This document shows, in pieces, positions 30,120 to 39,480 of a DNA stretch of 39,480 nucleotides (positions within the stretch are counted from its first letter, which is position 1; each line of letters begins with the position of its first letter). Origin of the DNA: Diplocarpon mali. Lineage: Eukaryota > Ascomycota > Leotiomycetes > Helotiales > Drepanopezizaceae. The translations under genes were made by a program, and so were the position numbers. Location of the stretch: the NCBI GenBank assembly GCA_024741835.1, contig JAENRP010000210.1, positions 517-39,996 of the forward strand, in the 5' to 3' direction. Below the pieces are notes generated by a model. The model searched no databases and was not told the DNA's origin. It saw only the letters and a list, made by a program, of their open reading frames with translations.

Positions 30120-31886
30120 TAGGGTGGGGGAATAGATTTGCCAGTTCAGAGGTGGATAGTACGTGCGACTTGGCAAGCTTAATTTGGGAGTTAGAAACTA
30201 GTAGGTGGAAGATTCGTCACGAGCATCTCTTACTCATTTTATATAGCAGCAGCGTTTAGGGCTTGAGAATACTTTGTGATCACAGGGGAAGATGAATGTA
30301 AGCGATGAATACGTCCTAGTCTGCTCTGCTAATCCCAAATAGACAGTCTATAACCGTCAAGAACAGGGAGTTGATATGACTATCAAATAAGACAGATTGT
30401 GAAAATGCAGTTGTAGATAGTATCAAACTTGTGCATAGGACTCTATTTGCGTCAACTCACTAGCGATTAGCCGCTAGACCTTATATCTTGTCATTTTAAA
30501 CTCTATCAGAAATAATAGTCCGACTGTTAGACTTGCTAGCAGAGCACCACTGACAACTCAAAACAGATGCCAAAATTAGGGGTTTGAACATATGTAAAAT
30601 AACAACCGAGGGCGGGCATATTCACAATGATCAACGGGATTCTCTCCTGGAAATTAGTCGAAACGTTTTCTTCATATATAGGCTATGAACAATCATAATA
30701 GCCGATGCATTGATACACTTGGCGGTTAGAGCCTTCAACGTCAATTTATCAAGTTTTTCCATGTGAGGTGAGATGGAGCCGAAGCCTGAAGTGTAGACAC
30801 GGTCTTTTGCGCTCGAGAATCCCTTTCTCGCAGTCGTTTATTACAGTCGAATAGTTGCAAGACATTGACAAGGTTTACATTACGGGATTAAAGGAGCCGA
30901 GGCTCTGCCCCATAAACTACACCGCATGAAAGATATTCTCTACCAGATCTCACAAGACAAGCTCGGCGCCATACGCACCTGATATAAAGTGAAGTGAAGC
31001 AACTCTAAAGAGAGGCTGCGAAGTGACTGATGAGTGCGTACTGAGAATTGGTTCTTCCCGCGAGCAACAGGACTACTCTAAAGCTGAATCTTAATCACAG
31101 TGTCAAGCTTCTAAGCATATTCACAGATTTCCAGTTTCCAGAATTTCCCTAGATGGCTTTGCGACTACAAAATGAGAAGCGAATTTGTGACCAGGCGACA
31201 TGAGGATATGACGTATGCTGCGCAGTAAGCAGCCTGAGGCTCTAGTGACCTGCTTATGTAATTAGCCCCTGAAGTGGCCATGGAGCAACCCTACTTAGGG
31301 AGCTCAGTTATATAGCTAGATTCGAATTTACAAGCTTCTGCTCACCACTTGGAGAAACCCCTAGTTTTACAGCTCGACACGCATGAAAGGCCCGGGGAAT
31401 GCTTTCCTCGAATAGGTGCTGCGACCCCGCATCCCACAGACCAATTACCCCGCCCCCAGTTCTTTTGATATATTCTCTTTCGGCCTTTGGACTGGGATCT
31501 ACTTCTGATAACAAAATCCTACTGTTTGCGAATTTAGAATCACCGGGTGAGGTGCGAGCTTCACGGAGGCCGATCGGTCAGTCGAAATTGCCCTTTTTCC
31601 ACGAATCGAACCGCGGGGACTCACCGCTCTGTGCTTAGAATGCTATTACTTCTAGATGAATACGCAGAGCTGATCTGGAGCCAATTTATAGAAAAATAGT
31701 GTGTCAACTCGTAACAGCCCCTTTGTTCTGGAAATCCCGCTGTCTCGAGCTCGACCTGCAGTAAGGCACGTGAGAAGCGTGTATACTCCGTTGACATATA
31801 CTTGCGTGGACACGAACATCATGAGCAAAAGCCACTGTCCTGGACTGATTGAGACTTACATTACAACTAACTTTCATTTTCCGCAC
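30120..31886. other. intergenic, no supported gene
   Basis: AT-rich, no frame above about 80 codons apart from those touching the MOSC gene. Includes the F-box 3' flank and the MOSC promoter. No repeat or RNA gene recognised. Confidence 0.55.
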
Positions 31887-33261
31887 ATGATGGCGTATAT
31901 CTGGAGTGGCATAGCCATCATCATGGGCCTCATCACATACTGGGGACTTTCGGGCTCCAAACAATATCAAAAGTCGAAAAAGGCTCAGCAAGCACTAGCA
32001 ATGAAACAGGCTTACATGGCAATGAACAATAGAAAAGCACCAAACGAGAGACTTTCAACTAGCGAAGTATCCCCCCTCCGTCTACGAAATTATTTAAACA
32101 TATCTGACACACTGCCAGAGCGCAGCTTCTAAACCCGATGCGCTCAAAATCAGCCAGGTACGGATGTTTCTCTGCAGAAGATATATCCGATTGACATGAG
32201 CAGCTTTGGGTATATCCGATCAAGTCGCTACGCGGATGCCAAGTCTCAAGCGCAATGATGACTCGAGAAGGATTCTACCTTGACCGACGCTTCATGCTTC
32301 TCAGAGACCATGAAGAAACACCCCCAAAGCTGGAGAACATGCAGATCTCTAAGATTGCTAGCATGTGTCTCTTCCATACATCTATAGGTCAAAACAAGCT
32401 CGTCGTCACCTACCGAGCGCCGGGCTCGAAATCAACAAGCAAGGCCGACAGTATCGACATCCCGCTAGATCTAGAGTCTTTCGAGAACTTGGAAAAGATC
32501 CCCATAGAAATGTACGGGAGCCGGACCACTGGATATAATGTGGGCGATATTTACGGCAAGTGGTTTTCCGAAAGATTTGGATTTAAAGTCGTACTGGCCT
32601 TTTGGGGTGGGAATCCTCGCCCAGTCCTGGGAAATTTGCCAGGTAAACCTACCAATCACGGACCGAAAGCGAAGAATGCGATTGCCAAAATCTTCAGCTC
32701 AGTCCCTGTCTTAGGATCGATGTTGAATCCAGATGATTACGGTATTGCGTTCAACGATTGTGCGCCGTACCATGTGATTAGTGAATCTTCGGTTGCGAAT
32801 GTTACAAAGCGTCTACCTTTAGGCGTGGAGATGGATCTCACTAAGTTCCGCGCGAATATCGTACTTGAAGGCTCACCGGATGCCTGGTCAGAGGATTTCT
32901 GGGCTGAGTTAACCTTTAGCAACGATAGCTCCAGAATCCTTTTGACAGGTAACTGCGGGAGGTGCAAGAGTCTGAATGTGGACTACCATACCGGAGAGAA
33001 CGGTACAGGGAAAGACGGAGAAGTTCTGAAGTTGCTACAGCTTGATAGGAGAGTCGATCCAGGAGTCAAGTATAGTCCCATTTTTGGAAGGTATGGTTTT
33101 GTCGAGAAAGGTGGAGAGGGAAGTGTCCTGAGAGTTGGGGATGAGGTTTTTGTCAGCCGGAAGAATAAGGAGAGGACTAAGTTCTGTGAGTTGTTCTTTC
33201 TTTGTTTCAAATATGAGCTGACTGCTATTCAGATTGGCCCGGCGTATCGACCCCCTGGTAG
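31887..33261 (+). CDS. MOSC-domain protein, membrane-anchored, mARC/YcbX-like
   Basis: About 411 residues; exons 31887-32079, 32126-32157, 32204-33185, 33233-33261. An N-terminal membrane segment (MMAYIWSGIAIIMGLITYWG) and basic linker precede the MOSC beta-barrel domain, which starts at LWVYPIKSLRGCQVSSA (about residue 76; the YPIKS motif is typical). GFYLDRRFMLL follows. The MOSC core has ISESSVANV, FRANIVLEG and the NCGRC motif (about residues 325-329), whose cysteine coordinates the molybdenum cofactor in mARC. The last intron (33186-33232) restores the family-like ending WPGVSTPW. mARC proteins reduce N-hydroxylated compounds using cytochrome b5; the substrate here is unknown. The exon 1/2 junction uses a non-ideal GTCTAC donor and is the least certain part. 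Confidence 0.85.
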
Positions 33262-33359
33262 ATTTATGAGATATAACCCGCCAGGTCCAATCTGTAAAGT
33301 ATGTCGCCCTATTGACTTGGCTATTCCTAGCGCTGTTGCTTAGTTGAAAGAGTTCGGGC

Positions 33360-33626
33360 TTATTCATCGTTTTCAAATGTCTTAGCCTTCTCTGTCGCTG
33401 TCTTGAGAAACTTGTTCTTCTGAGAGAGGACTTTAGTACCATAATACAAACGTGAAACAAAGACAGCTGCCAGAGCTGACCTGCTATAGATTCTGCTGCT
33501 CCAGGCTGCTCTTCTCATAAACACTACTTTGAGAAATCGCACAGCTCTGCCCCCAAAAATCATATCAGGGAATCCACAGAGCTCATCAAGCGCCTTAAAA
33601 AGTGCAGGGGTCCTAGAGCTCATCAT
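33360..33626 (-). CDS. hypothetical small basic protein, weak support
   Basis: An 88-codon frame starting ATGATGAGC with SSRTPALFKALDELCGFPDM, a basic middle (RFLKVVFMRRAAW) and a Lys-rich end. No domain or signal peptide recognised. It lies just downstream of, and antisense to, the 3' flank of the MOSC gene. It could be a chance frame or the last exon of a longer gene. Confidence 0.3.
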   Translation of the reverse strand: MMSSRTPALFKALDELCGFPDMIFGGRAVRFLKVVFMRRAAWSSRIYSRSALAAVFVSRLYYGTKVLSQKNKFLKTATEKAKTFENDE

Positions 33627-34293
33627 TAAAGGACTATGTTAGTCAACGAAAGTCCTCTTGGGCCATTCCAAGATACAATAAACTGGGGGCATTTGAAAAT
33701 GGTCGCTGTATGTAGGAGAAATGACCACCAGATCTAAAGCCATGCCCAATCTCAAGTCTTTCGTTTTCCTCGGCATTTGGTAGGCAGAGATTGATTTGCA
33801 GTACCAACAAGTAGAAGAGCCCTTGGCGAAAAGATTGAGGAATACCCAAGTTCTGTGAAAATGATTTCTCGTTACTCAAGTGAGCTTCGTGCGCCCATTC
33901 ATATTATTGGAATTAAAAGCATCATGGAGAAAAACGCCAATTCAGATCAGCGGGTGCGCAAGATTCTAACCCAGTAGAGTCAACAAACTCCGGGCGAAAA
34001 CTCTGATGTCATGTGACTATAACGCGGCTACAACCCATCCTAGATCTCTGCACCTACAAACTCCAGCCCGATCTAAAACCTTGAATATTGACGGCCATAA
34101 TTTTTATCAGTTCGGGCCGCCATTCCGACTTCCTGAAGCTAGCACGTGATACTTAGATTAGCGTCGATTGCATCTAATTTTCCCCGAATGTAATTTCACC
34201 ACGACGTCCCTTGTCCACAACGACATACAATACCACCCCACAAGCTCTCTCGCATTGAGCCTGAAGGAAACAAGCGCCACAGGCCTCAGAGCA
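33627..34293. other. intergenic, no supported gene
   Basis: Contains an unrecognised 78-codon minus-strand frame (33879-33643) and the 5' flank of the small basic protein gene. Confidence 0.5.
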
Positions 34294-34572
34294 ATGGCAC
34301 CCCGAATCAAATCTCAAGAAGCAGCTTTCCGGCATTCACGCAAGCCAGCGCCCAAACCGAAGGTGCCAGAACCGAGAAACACGGCGACGGGAAACAAGGT
34401 TGCGAAGAATAAATCGAGAAACGAAAGGAGGAAGGCCGCCAGGAAAGTCGCAATGCTCATGAAGGCGCAGGGACTGAGTACGGGTGGTGAGGAGAAAGGG
34501 AAAAAGCAGAAGGAGAAAGAAGCGGAAACTGCTGTAGAGGAGAAGGGAAGCGACGAGGAGGTTGACGATTGA
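34294..34572 (+). CDS. small basic protein with acidic tail, unknown function
   Basis: 92 residues in one exon. The start GCAATGGCACCC is a good fungal context (purine at -3). The N-terminal half is strongly basic (RHSRKPAPKPKVP, NKVAKNKSRNERRKAARKVA), and the C-terminal third is Lys/Glu-rich ending in KGSDEEVDD. Such composition suggests a nuclear or nucleolar RNA-associated protein, but no family was recognised. There is no signal peptide. The open frame extends upstream without an ATG, so the start is fixed. Confidence 0.65.
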   Translation: MAPRIKSQEAAFRHSRKPAPKPKVPEPRNTATGNKVAKNKSRNERRKAARKVAMLMKAQGLSTGGEEKGKKQKEKEAETAVEEKGSDEEVDD

Positions 34573-35195
34573 AGGTCCAGGGCTTTGGGAGTACTTTCAA
34601 GGAGTTGCGAAGCCTTAGCGATACTCGTCGCTCGTGCGGGGAAGGATTGGCCGGGCTTTGAGCTGGAAGAGCCCTTGGAATGAGCAGCGGCTTCGGTTCT
34701 CGAGTACAGGCGCCGCTCCAGGTTTTTAAACCAAAAGGGTCAATGGTTAGTCCTAAGTGACTCTTGAGAGGAATTCGTGTCTAATGTCGACCAGATTATA
34801 CTACCTTGATAGACACAGCGTATAACCATTAAAAATAAACAGCGCATTTATTACGACTTTCTTAGACCGGCAGAAGTTATGCATGTGATTTTGCCAGTTG
34901 AATATCACCCATGAGTAGTGCTCGTCTGTTTGATAGAGAGCACTGGGAAGTGCCTTGACTATTGGTGGCAGATCTTACGCGACCCATACCAGTCACAGCT
35001 CCCGGAGGCTTTACTGCAAATGGTCACCTCGAACCCATCATTCAGCTCGTGGGCTGTGTCTCGGTGAGCTTATCGGCGGAACATCCTGGGAATGCTGCGC
35101 CACGCACATCAGAACCTCATGAGCCAAAACGAAGAAGCTTTAGACTACTGCCTGTCATGTAATTCACACAGATTATCCAAATTATCGACAAAAAG
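34573..35195. other. intergenic, no supported gene
   Basis: 3' flank of the small basic protein gene and 5' flank of the large gene at 35196. A short frame at 34962-35162 shows no domain. Confidence 0.55.
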
Positions 35196-37349
35196 ATGTC
35201 ATTCGGATTCTCAGTCGGCGACATTATCCTCTTGATCCAACTCGCGCATAAAAACGTTCGTAATTGCAAGGAGGCGGGCGGCGAGTATCTCGAAATCGCT
35301 CGCGAAGTTCGCAGTCTTCACAGCGTCCTGCAGACTGTTCGCGACGAGGTGGAGCGCGCAGACTCCATATTCTTCAGTGCTGGGCCAGAGAAAACGAGAG
35401 AGCTGACCAGCATAACGGAAGGCTGCAAGGGTGTGTTGGAAGGAATCGATGCGCTTCTCACAAAGTATCATGGCTTGGCGCCCGATGGTATAGAAGTGGG
35501 CAAGGCGACCAAGCTGTGGCAGCGCTGGAAATTCGGGACCGAGATTGAGGATCTGGGGAAATTGAGGTGGAAAGTCATAACCTACACGTCCACACTTGCT
35601 GTTTTGGTCGATTCGATCCATATAAGAGCCACTGAACGGGTGGGGGGCATTGCGGGAAGAATTGAGAGCCAGGTGGAATTTGGGTTTGCTGAGTTGCAGA
35701 ATCGATTAGCAGGATTTGAAGATATGAGAAAAGCGGTGCTGTTCATCGCAACAAGGGCCCGTGCATCAGAGCGCTACCAGGCCATGACCTCGGTCTTGTC
35801 ATTGTCAACTTATGCGGACGACGATAAGCAGGTTTGGAGGCAGTTCAGATCGCAGCTCGTTTCGTTGGGTTTCCGCAGTGATTCGCTTGATCGCCATACG
35901 GAGGTCTTGAAGGCTTATATGATGAAGCTGGACCAGACTGGGGTTTTGGATGAGGCGGTCGGACAGAGCTCTTCGGCAACACGCTCCTGGTGTGATAACG
36001 CAGCTTTCCGAAGTACAAATCTCTCCTTGCTGGGAACTGTTGAGACGGGGGAGCAGAGTTACAAAGGAGAATTCGCGGAGGTCGGCCCTCAAAAAACCTT
36101 GGAACTTGAGACATCAGCAACAAGGGAACTTGAGCCAGACATTGCAAGGAAAGATTCAGGCATGAATGCGAGTCGAATTGCCTTGAGTTCGCCAGTGACC
36201 TCAGAAACTACAGCTCATGAAAGACGTCGTATTCCTCGCATCAAAGTGGAACAACCCGCTTCTTTGCACTCAGACGAGAAGCGAAGGCCTCCAGCAGTGT
36301 CACACGCTGGCAGCACATCGATTGGAAACGGCAAAGACCAAGTGCGAGGTTTCGGCGAGCCTGAAACCGAAGTTGATTCTGTAATCGAGGTGCCACAGAC
36401 TAGACGACCACTTCCATATGCCGAATCGTATTACTCGTCATCCGAAGCTGCCACCAGTCAATCAACGCTAAGTAAAGAACTAGCCGGCTCCATGAACAAG
36501 TCTTCACCATACAAAAGCATGAGGCCCCAAATTTCAAACCGGCCGACTAGCTGGGCAGGACCGGATAGCCGCAGCTCGAAGACGCCAGTCAAAATGCAGA
36601 ACTCTCGGTCACAACCAGAGTCAGTAGAAGATTTGCTTTCAGATGACTCGATCACAGAGTTGAGAACAGCACCTCGCATGAGAAAGGAAGGGGCGGATAG
36701 ACCCGTCAGTAGCGAACAGAAATTTGATGACTGGCTCAACTTGCCTGGTAAGAAGATGTCGGCTTCAGCGCGTAGCTATCCTACAGAACGTCAACAAAAG
36801 CCACAGCAACAGAAGTCATTCTCTAGGAGTCACGAAGACCTGGGAAAACGTCATAGTCGCCGAAATAATGTGTCTCCAAACCCAGCTTTTCTGCCCCAAA
36901 ACCGCGATGATCTCGACTCCCCGGGTTTTACCGCCCGCGGATCAGCTCGAGCCAAGGTCAGGGAAAAGAAGAAGTCCGTCGAAGAGGTGGTCCACGAGAG
37001 CACGAGAAACAAAGGTACCAGAAGCCATGAGCCAGATTCTGAGAGTGTCTATAGAGACAGAAGAGTGCCATACTCCAAAGGACAAAAAAAAGGTGGCCAG
37101 TCCTACGATTATCGAAAAGGAAGATCTCGCAGCCCAGAAGCTATCGTAGATGGTAAATCAGTGCCGTCGTCACAATTCCAAGCCTTAGCAAAAGCTGCCT
37201 TGGTAGCTGGTGCAGTAGAGGCATTCCGTGCGAGGAATGAGCCTGGAGGTTGGGCCGGGGAGAAAGCCAAGCGTATTTTGACAGCCGCAATCAGCGCAGG
37301 AGGCATTTCTGCTGCCGACTCCGGCTCTGACGCCACCGATGCGGAGTAA
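35196..37349 (+). CDS. large protein with fungal STAND-type N-terminal region and Gly/Ala-rich tail
   Basis: 717 residues, apparently intronless. Residues 1 to about 250 are helical and resemble the fungal N-terminal domain found ahead of NACHT/ANK proteins: MSFGFSVGDIILLIQLAHKN, then EYLEIAREVRSLHSVLQTV and LLTKYHGLA. Residues about 260-655 are low-complexity, Ser/Arg/Glu-rich and probably disordered (SRSPEAIV, KPQQQKSFSRSHEDLGKRH). The last about 57 residues form a Gly/Ala-rich helical tail (AKAALVAGAVEAFRARNEPG, then AGEKAKRILTAAISAGGIS) with GxxxG-like small-residue patterns before an acidic end. No NACHT or NB-ARC nucleotide-binding domain and no repeats are present. The start has a purine-rich AAAAAGATG context. 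The function is unknown; it may be a signalling scaffold or membrane-acting relative of NLR-type proteins. Confidence 0.75.
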   Translation: MSFGFSVGDIILLIQLAHKNVRNCKEAGGEYLEIAREVRSLHSVLQTVRDEVERADSIFFSAGPEKTRELTSITEGCKGVLEGIDALLTKYHGLAPDGIEVGKATKLWQRWKFGTEIEDLGKLRWKVITYTSTLAVLVDSIHIRATERVGGIAGRIESQVEFGFAELQNRLAGFEDMRKAVLFIATRARASERYQAMTSVLSLSTYADDDKQVWRQFRSQLVSLGFRSDSLDRHTEVLKAYMMKLDQTGVLDEAVGQSSSATRSWCDNAAFRSTNLSLLGTVETGEQSYKGEFAEVGPQKTLELETSATRELEPDIARKDSGMNASRIALSSPVTSETTAHERRRIPRIKVEQPASLHSDEKRRPPAVSHAGSTSIGNGKDQVRGFGEPETEVDSVIEVPQTRRPLPYAESYYSSSEAATSQSTLSKELAGSMNKSSPYKSMRPQISNRPTSWAGPDSRSSKTPVKMQNSRSQPESVEDLLSDDSITELRTAPRMRKEGADRPVSSEQKFDDWLNLPGKKMSASARSYPTERQQKPQQQKSFSRSHEDLGKRHSRRNNVSPNPAFLPQNRDDLDSPGFTARGSARAKVREKKKSVEEVVHESTRNKGTRSHEPDSESVYRDRRVPYSKGQKKGGQSYDYRKGRSRSPEAIVDGKSVPSSQFQALAKAALVAGAVEAFRARNEPGGWAGEKAKRILTAAISAGGISAADSGSDATDAE

Positions 37350-39480
37350 AGTGGCAGTTGAGGCTGTCGACAAACGTGAGCGAGGACGATTGTTAACAAA
37401 GAGTTTGTTGAAAGTTCTTGGGTGAGGAAGCTGTTTGACCTCGGTAAACAAGAAGGCAGATGGAAATGAAGTTCTTTGTATTGAATAATTAAGCAGTTGT
37501 GCTTTAAGGTGTATTACTCGGATGTTTCTAAAGATATGATATGGTGCTCATGATCCCGAAGTCAATTATTTTGATTAGCTCTTACTATCGAAATCGAAGG
37601 GGCTTGTGTTAAAACTCTGATCTCAAGAATATCATGTTGGTCTATTGCTAGGTAGTGCGCACTCTAAACGCTATACAGAAAAGTCAGTGTCTCATCTACG
37701 TCTAGTTTAAGAAGAATCTGTGTCTATGAGCTACGGGACTTGGGAGTTGAAGAGTTTCGACTATGGCTGGTATCAACTGATGGGGAGGGCTGGGATATTT
37801 ATGCTGAAGAGTTCGAAGATATCTCTGTACAGAGCGTGGCAGATGAAAGTGCTTACTTGACGTGAATAGCCCTATTATTACTGATGATTACTTGCTGCAG
37901 GGACTATATATCTATATCTATATGTATATCAATACATACATATATCTGTATACAACGGGGAACTGGCACTGATGCGAGGTATAGACTCGGACCGTAGGCC
38001 ATCAAATGTTTCAACGAACCCGATACCATTGATGAACAATGCCAGGAATACGCAAGCAAGTTTGTTAGAACACAGTTGAGAGTGTTGACAAGCGCATAGA
38101 AAGCTGGGAAGAGAGAATGAAGAAAAGACAAATAAAGGACCGAGATACGGGGGCGCGCAAATCGCCAACTGCAACTACGAAGCGTGCGAGGACTTGACGG
38201 TATTTTGATTCACATCCTATCGAATACCAGGAGAGATGGATGCAGGTCGAGGTGGTGAGCTAAGATGCAAGGTCGATATATGGGCTTGAGTTGTTCCTAC
38301 AACTTTACGCACGCAATGAAGACGTCCGAATCGAAACTCTGCTGCCGGATGACGTCTTGGCTTGATGAAGTTGTGATGCATGCGGATAGAAAATAAGAAC
38401 TCCGGCTATATACAGCATTAGCCAACCCAGATTTAAAGCGTTTTGAGTTTCCTCGCCTGGATTCCTGAGTCCTTGGCACTTATACTTTTGACTTCGTATA
38501 GGGCGGAAAAATCTTCCATTTTTCTGTCTATATGCAGTAGATACTTGGCGGTGCTGCTCTTGTTAGATTACATGGTGATTCCTATAGCTTCTTTCTGCTA
38601 CAGAGAGATGTTATTCTTGTAAAACTTTTGATATTAATATACATCATGTTATCACCTAATTTCTGGCATAAAAGGCAGCGAGTTAACCCTGATTTATTTC
38701 TAGACATACCCCTTACACGCAATTGCAATGGAAGCTTTGAAATTGACGCACAGATTTTAAATGGATGATCTCTTGGACTCGTACATGGTAGTTTACTCGT
38801 TTTCTTGCCCCGGCTTGGATCCACTTCACTCCAAGAAAGAGAAAAAAGAAAAGAGGAAACAAGAAAGGAGGGAAAAAGAAGCGAGCAATAGAATAGACCA
38901 ATTTACTCAGTGGCGCGTGTCCTTTATTGACCAAGTACTTACTACGAGTCTTTACGCGATCGAAAGCCCAAGGGCCAGAAACGATTGTGGTCTGATTATA
39001 GAGTTTGTTATTAATTTTATGTTTTGATTCGTCTTCGCCGCGGGCCAAACAAATACTTCATGAAAGTGTATTCAGTGTTCCAAAATCACCGAAGATCCAC
39101 CCTTGCACACAAGCTAATGTAGGGGTTTTTGACCTGCGACAAATTTGAAGTCAAGTTACCCAATACTTTACACGCGGGCACTGTTACTTTTCTCATTGGC
39201 CATTGAGAACGGGCTACAGGAGTCATTATGAAATAAGACGCCATTCATTGGTAGCCTTCAACCGCAAAAGATTGACTAAACTGATGGTAAATTTGATTAT
39301 AGATCAGCTGAGAGCGTAAAAAACCCTACAGGCACCTAAATCATGCGAGGAGGAGCTGATTGGGAAAACCTTTCCGCAGAGATTCGCGACCAAGAGAGGT
39401 CGCGCGAGAAGCTGCATTTCGATCGATGAGAGTTAGCTCCGAGCCCGGAGATTCGATAGTTATTAAAGAACAAAGGGGGG
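37350..39480. other. terminal gene-poor stretch, no supported gene
   Basis: AT-rich DNA with a TATATC-type simple repeat at 37905-37953 and a Lys/Glu-rich chance frame at 38761-39027. A perfect 7-bp stem, CGCGACC/GGTCGCG with a 6-nt loop, lies at 39385-39404. No RNA gene or domain recognised. Confidence 0.5.
37905..37953. repeat. TATATC/TACATA microsatellite
   Basis: Alternating TATATC and TACATA-like units, a simple repeat in gene-poor DNA. It produces the repetitive minus-strand peptide IDIHIDIDI. Confidence 0.8.

Noticed and set aside
38761..39027. 88-codon Lys/Glu-rich frame
   Set aside because: Created by a purine-rich AAGAAAG-like tract; no family or context support.
1..39480. CRISPR array, bacterial operons, rRNA genes, transposase or reverse transcriptase
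   Set aside because: No regularly spaced repeats with spacers, no rRNA-like sequence and no transposon protein domain was seen; gene structure is clearly fungal.

Overview
The window looks like nuclear DNA from a filamentous ascomycete (Pezizomycotina). Genes are split by short introns (44-111 nt) with GT...AG borders and CTAAC/CTGAC-type branch sites. The gene content is typical of moulds: an MFS sugar symporter, a PL26-type pectin lyase, a Zn2Cys6 regulator, F-box and MOSC proteins, and a small secreted cysteine-rich protein. Gene-dense, GC-balanced blocks alternate with AT-rich, gene-poor blocks holding decayed genes and diverged repeats. I cannot name the species.

Layout. 1-5.1 kb: microsatellites, one possible exon running off the left edge, an intron-containing tRNA-Ser(GCU) with a weak acceptor stem, and a short broken reading frame; otherwise no convincing gene. 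5.1-11.0 kb: a divergent pair, a maltose/alpha-glucoside-type MFS transporter (minus) and an intronless exo-rhamnogalacturonan lyase-like protein (plus), sharing a 1.4 kb intergenic region with a tight group of CreA-type motifs. 11.1-12.1 kb: a decayed O-acetylhomoserine sulfhydrylase gene with frameshifts, stops and the PLP lysine replaced by arginine. 12.1-16.1 kb: AT-rich DNA with two diverged direct copies of an unclassified repeat. 16.1-18.9 kb: a ten-exon Zn2Cys6 transcription factor. 20.1-24.5 kb: a divergent housekeeping pair, REV7/MAD2L2 (HORMA protein of DNA polymerase zeta) and a KAP114/importin-9 karyopherin. 25.0-25.4 kb: a CsbD/cruciform-DNA-binding-like small protein. 26.6-27.0 kb: a small secreted protein with a hydrophobin-like eight-cysteine pattern. 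28.3-37.3 kb: an F-box protein, a membrane-anchored MOSC/mARC-like protein, a small basic acidic-tailed protein, and a 717-residue protein with a fungal STAND-type N-terminal region, a disordered middle and a Gly/Ala-rich C-terminal tail. The last 2 kb hold no supported gene.

How the genes may work together. The transporter and the PL26-like enzyme are the one plausible functional unit: uptake and intracellular breakdown of rhamnogalacturonan-derived oligosaccharides under carbon catabolite control. This is inference from adjacency, the apparent lack of a signal peptide on the lyase, and the CreA motifs. The Zn2Cys6 gene 5 kb away could be a regulator, but relic DNA separates it from the pair. 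REV7 and KAP114 are housekeeping genes that share a 344 bp divergent promoter region. All spliced models were made by eye from splice signals and family resemblance.
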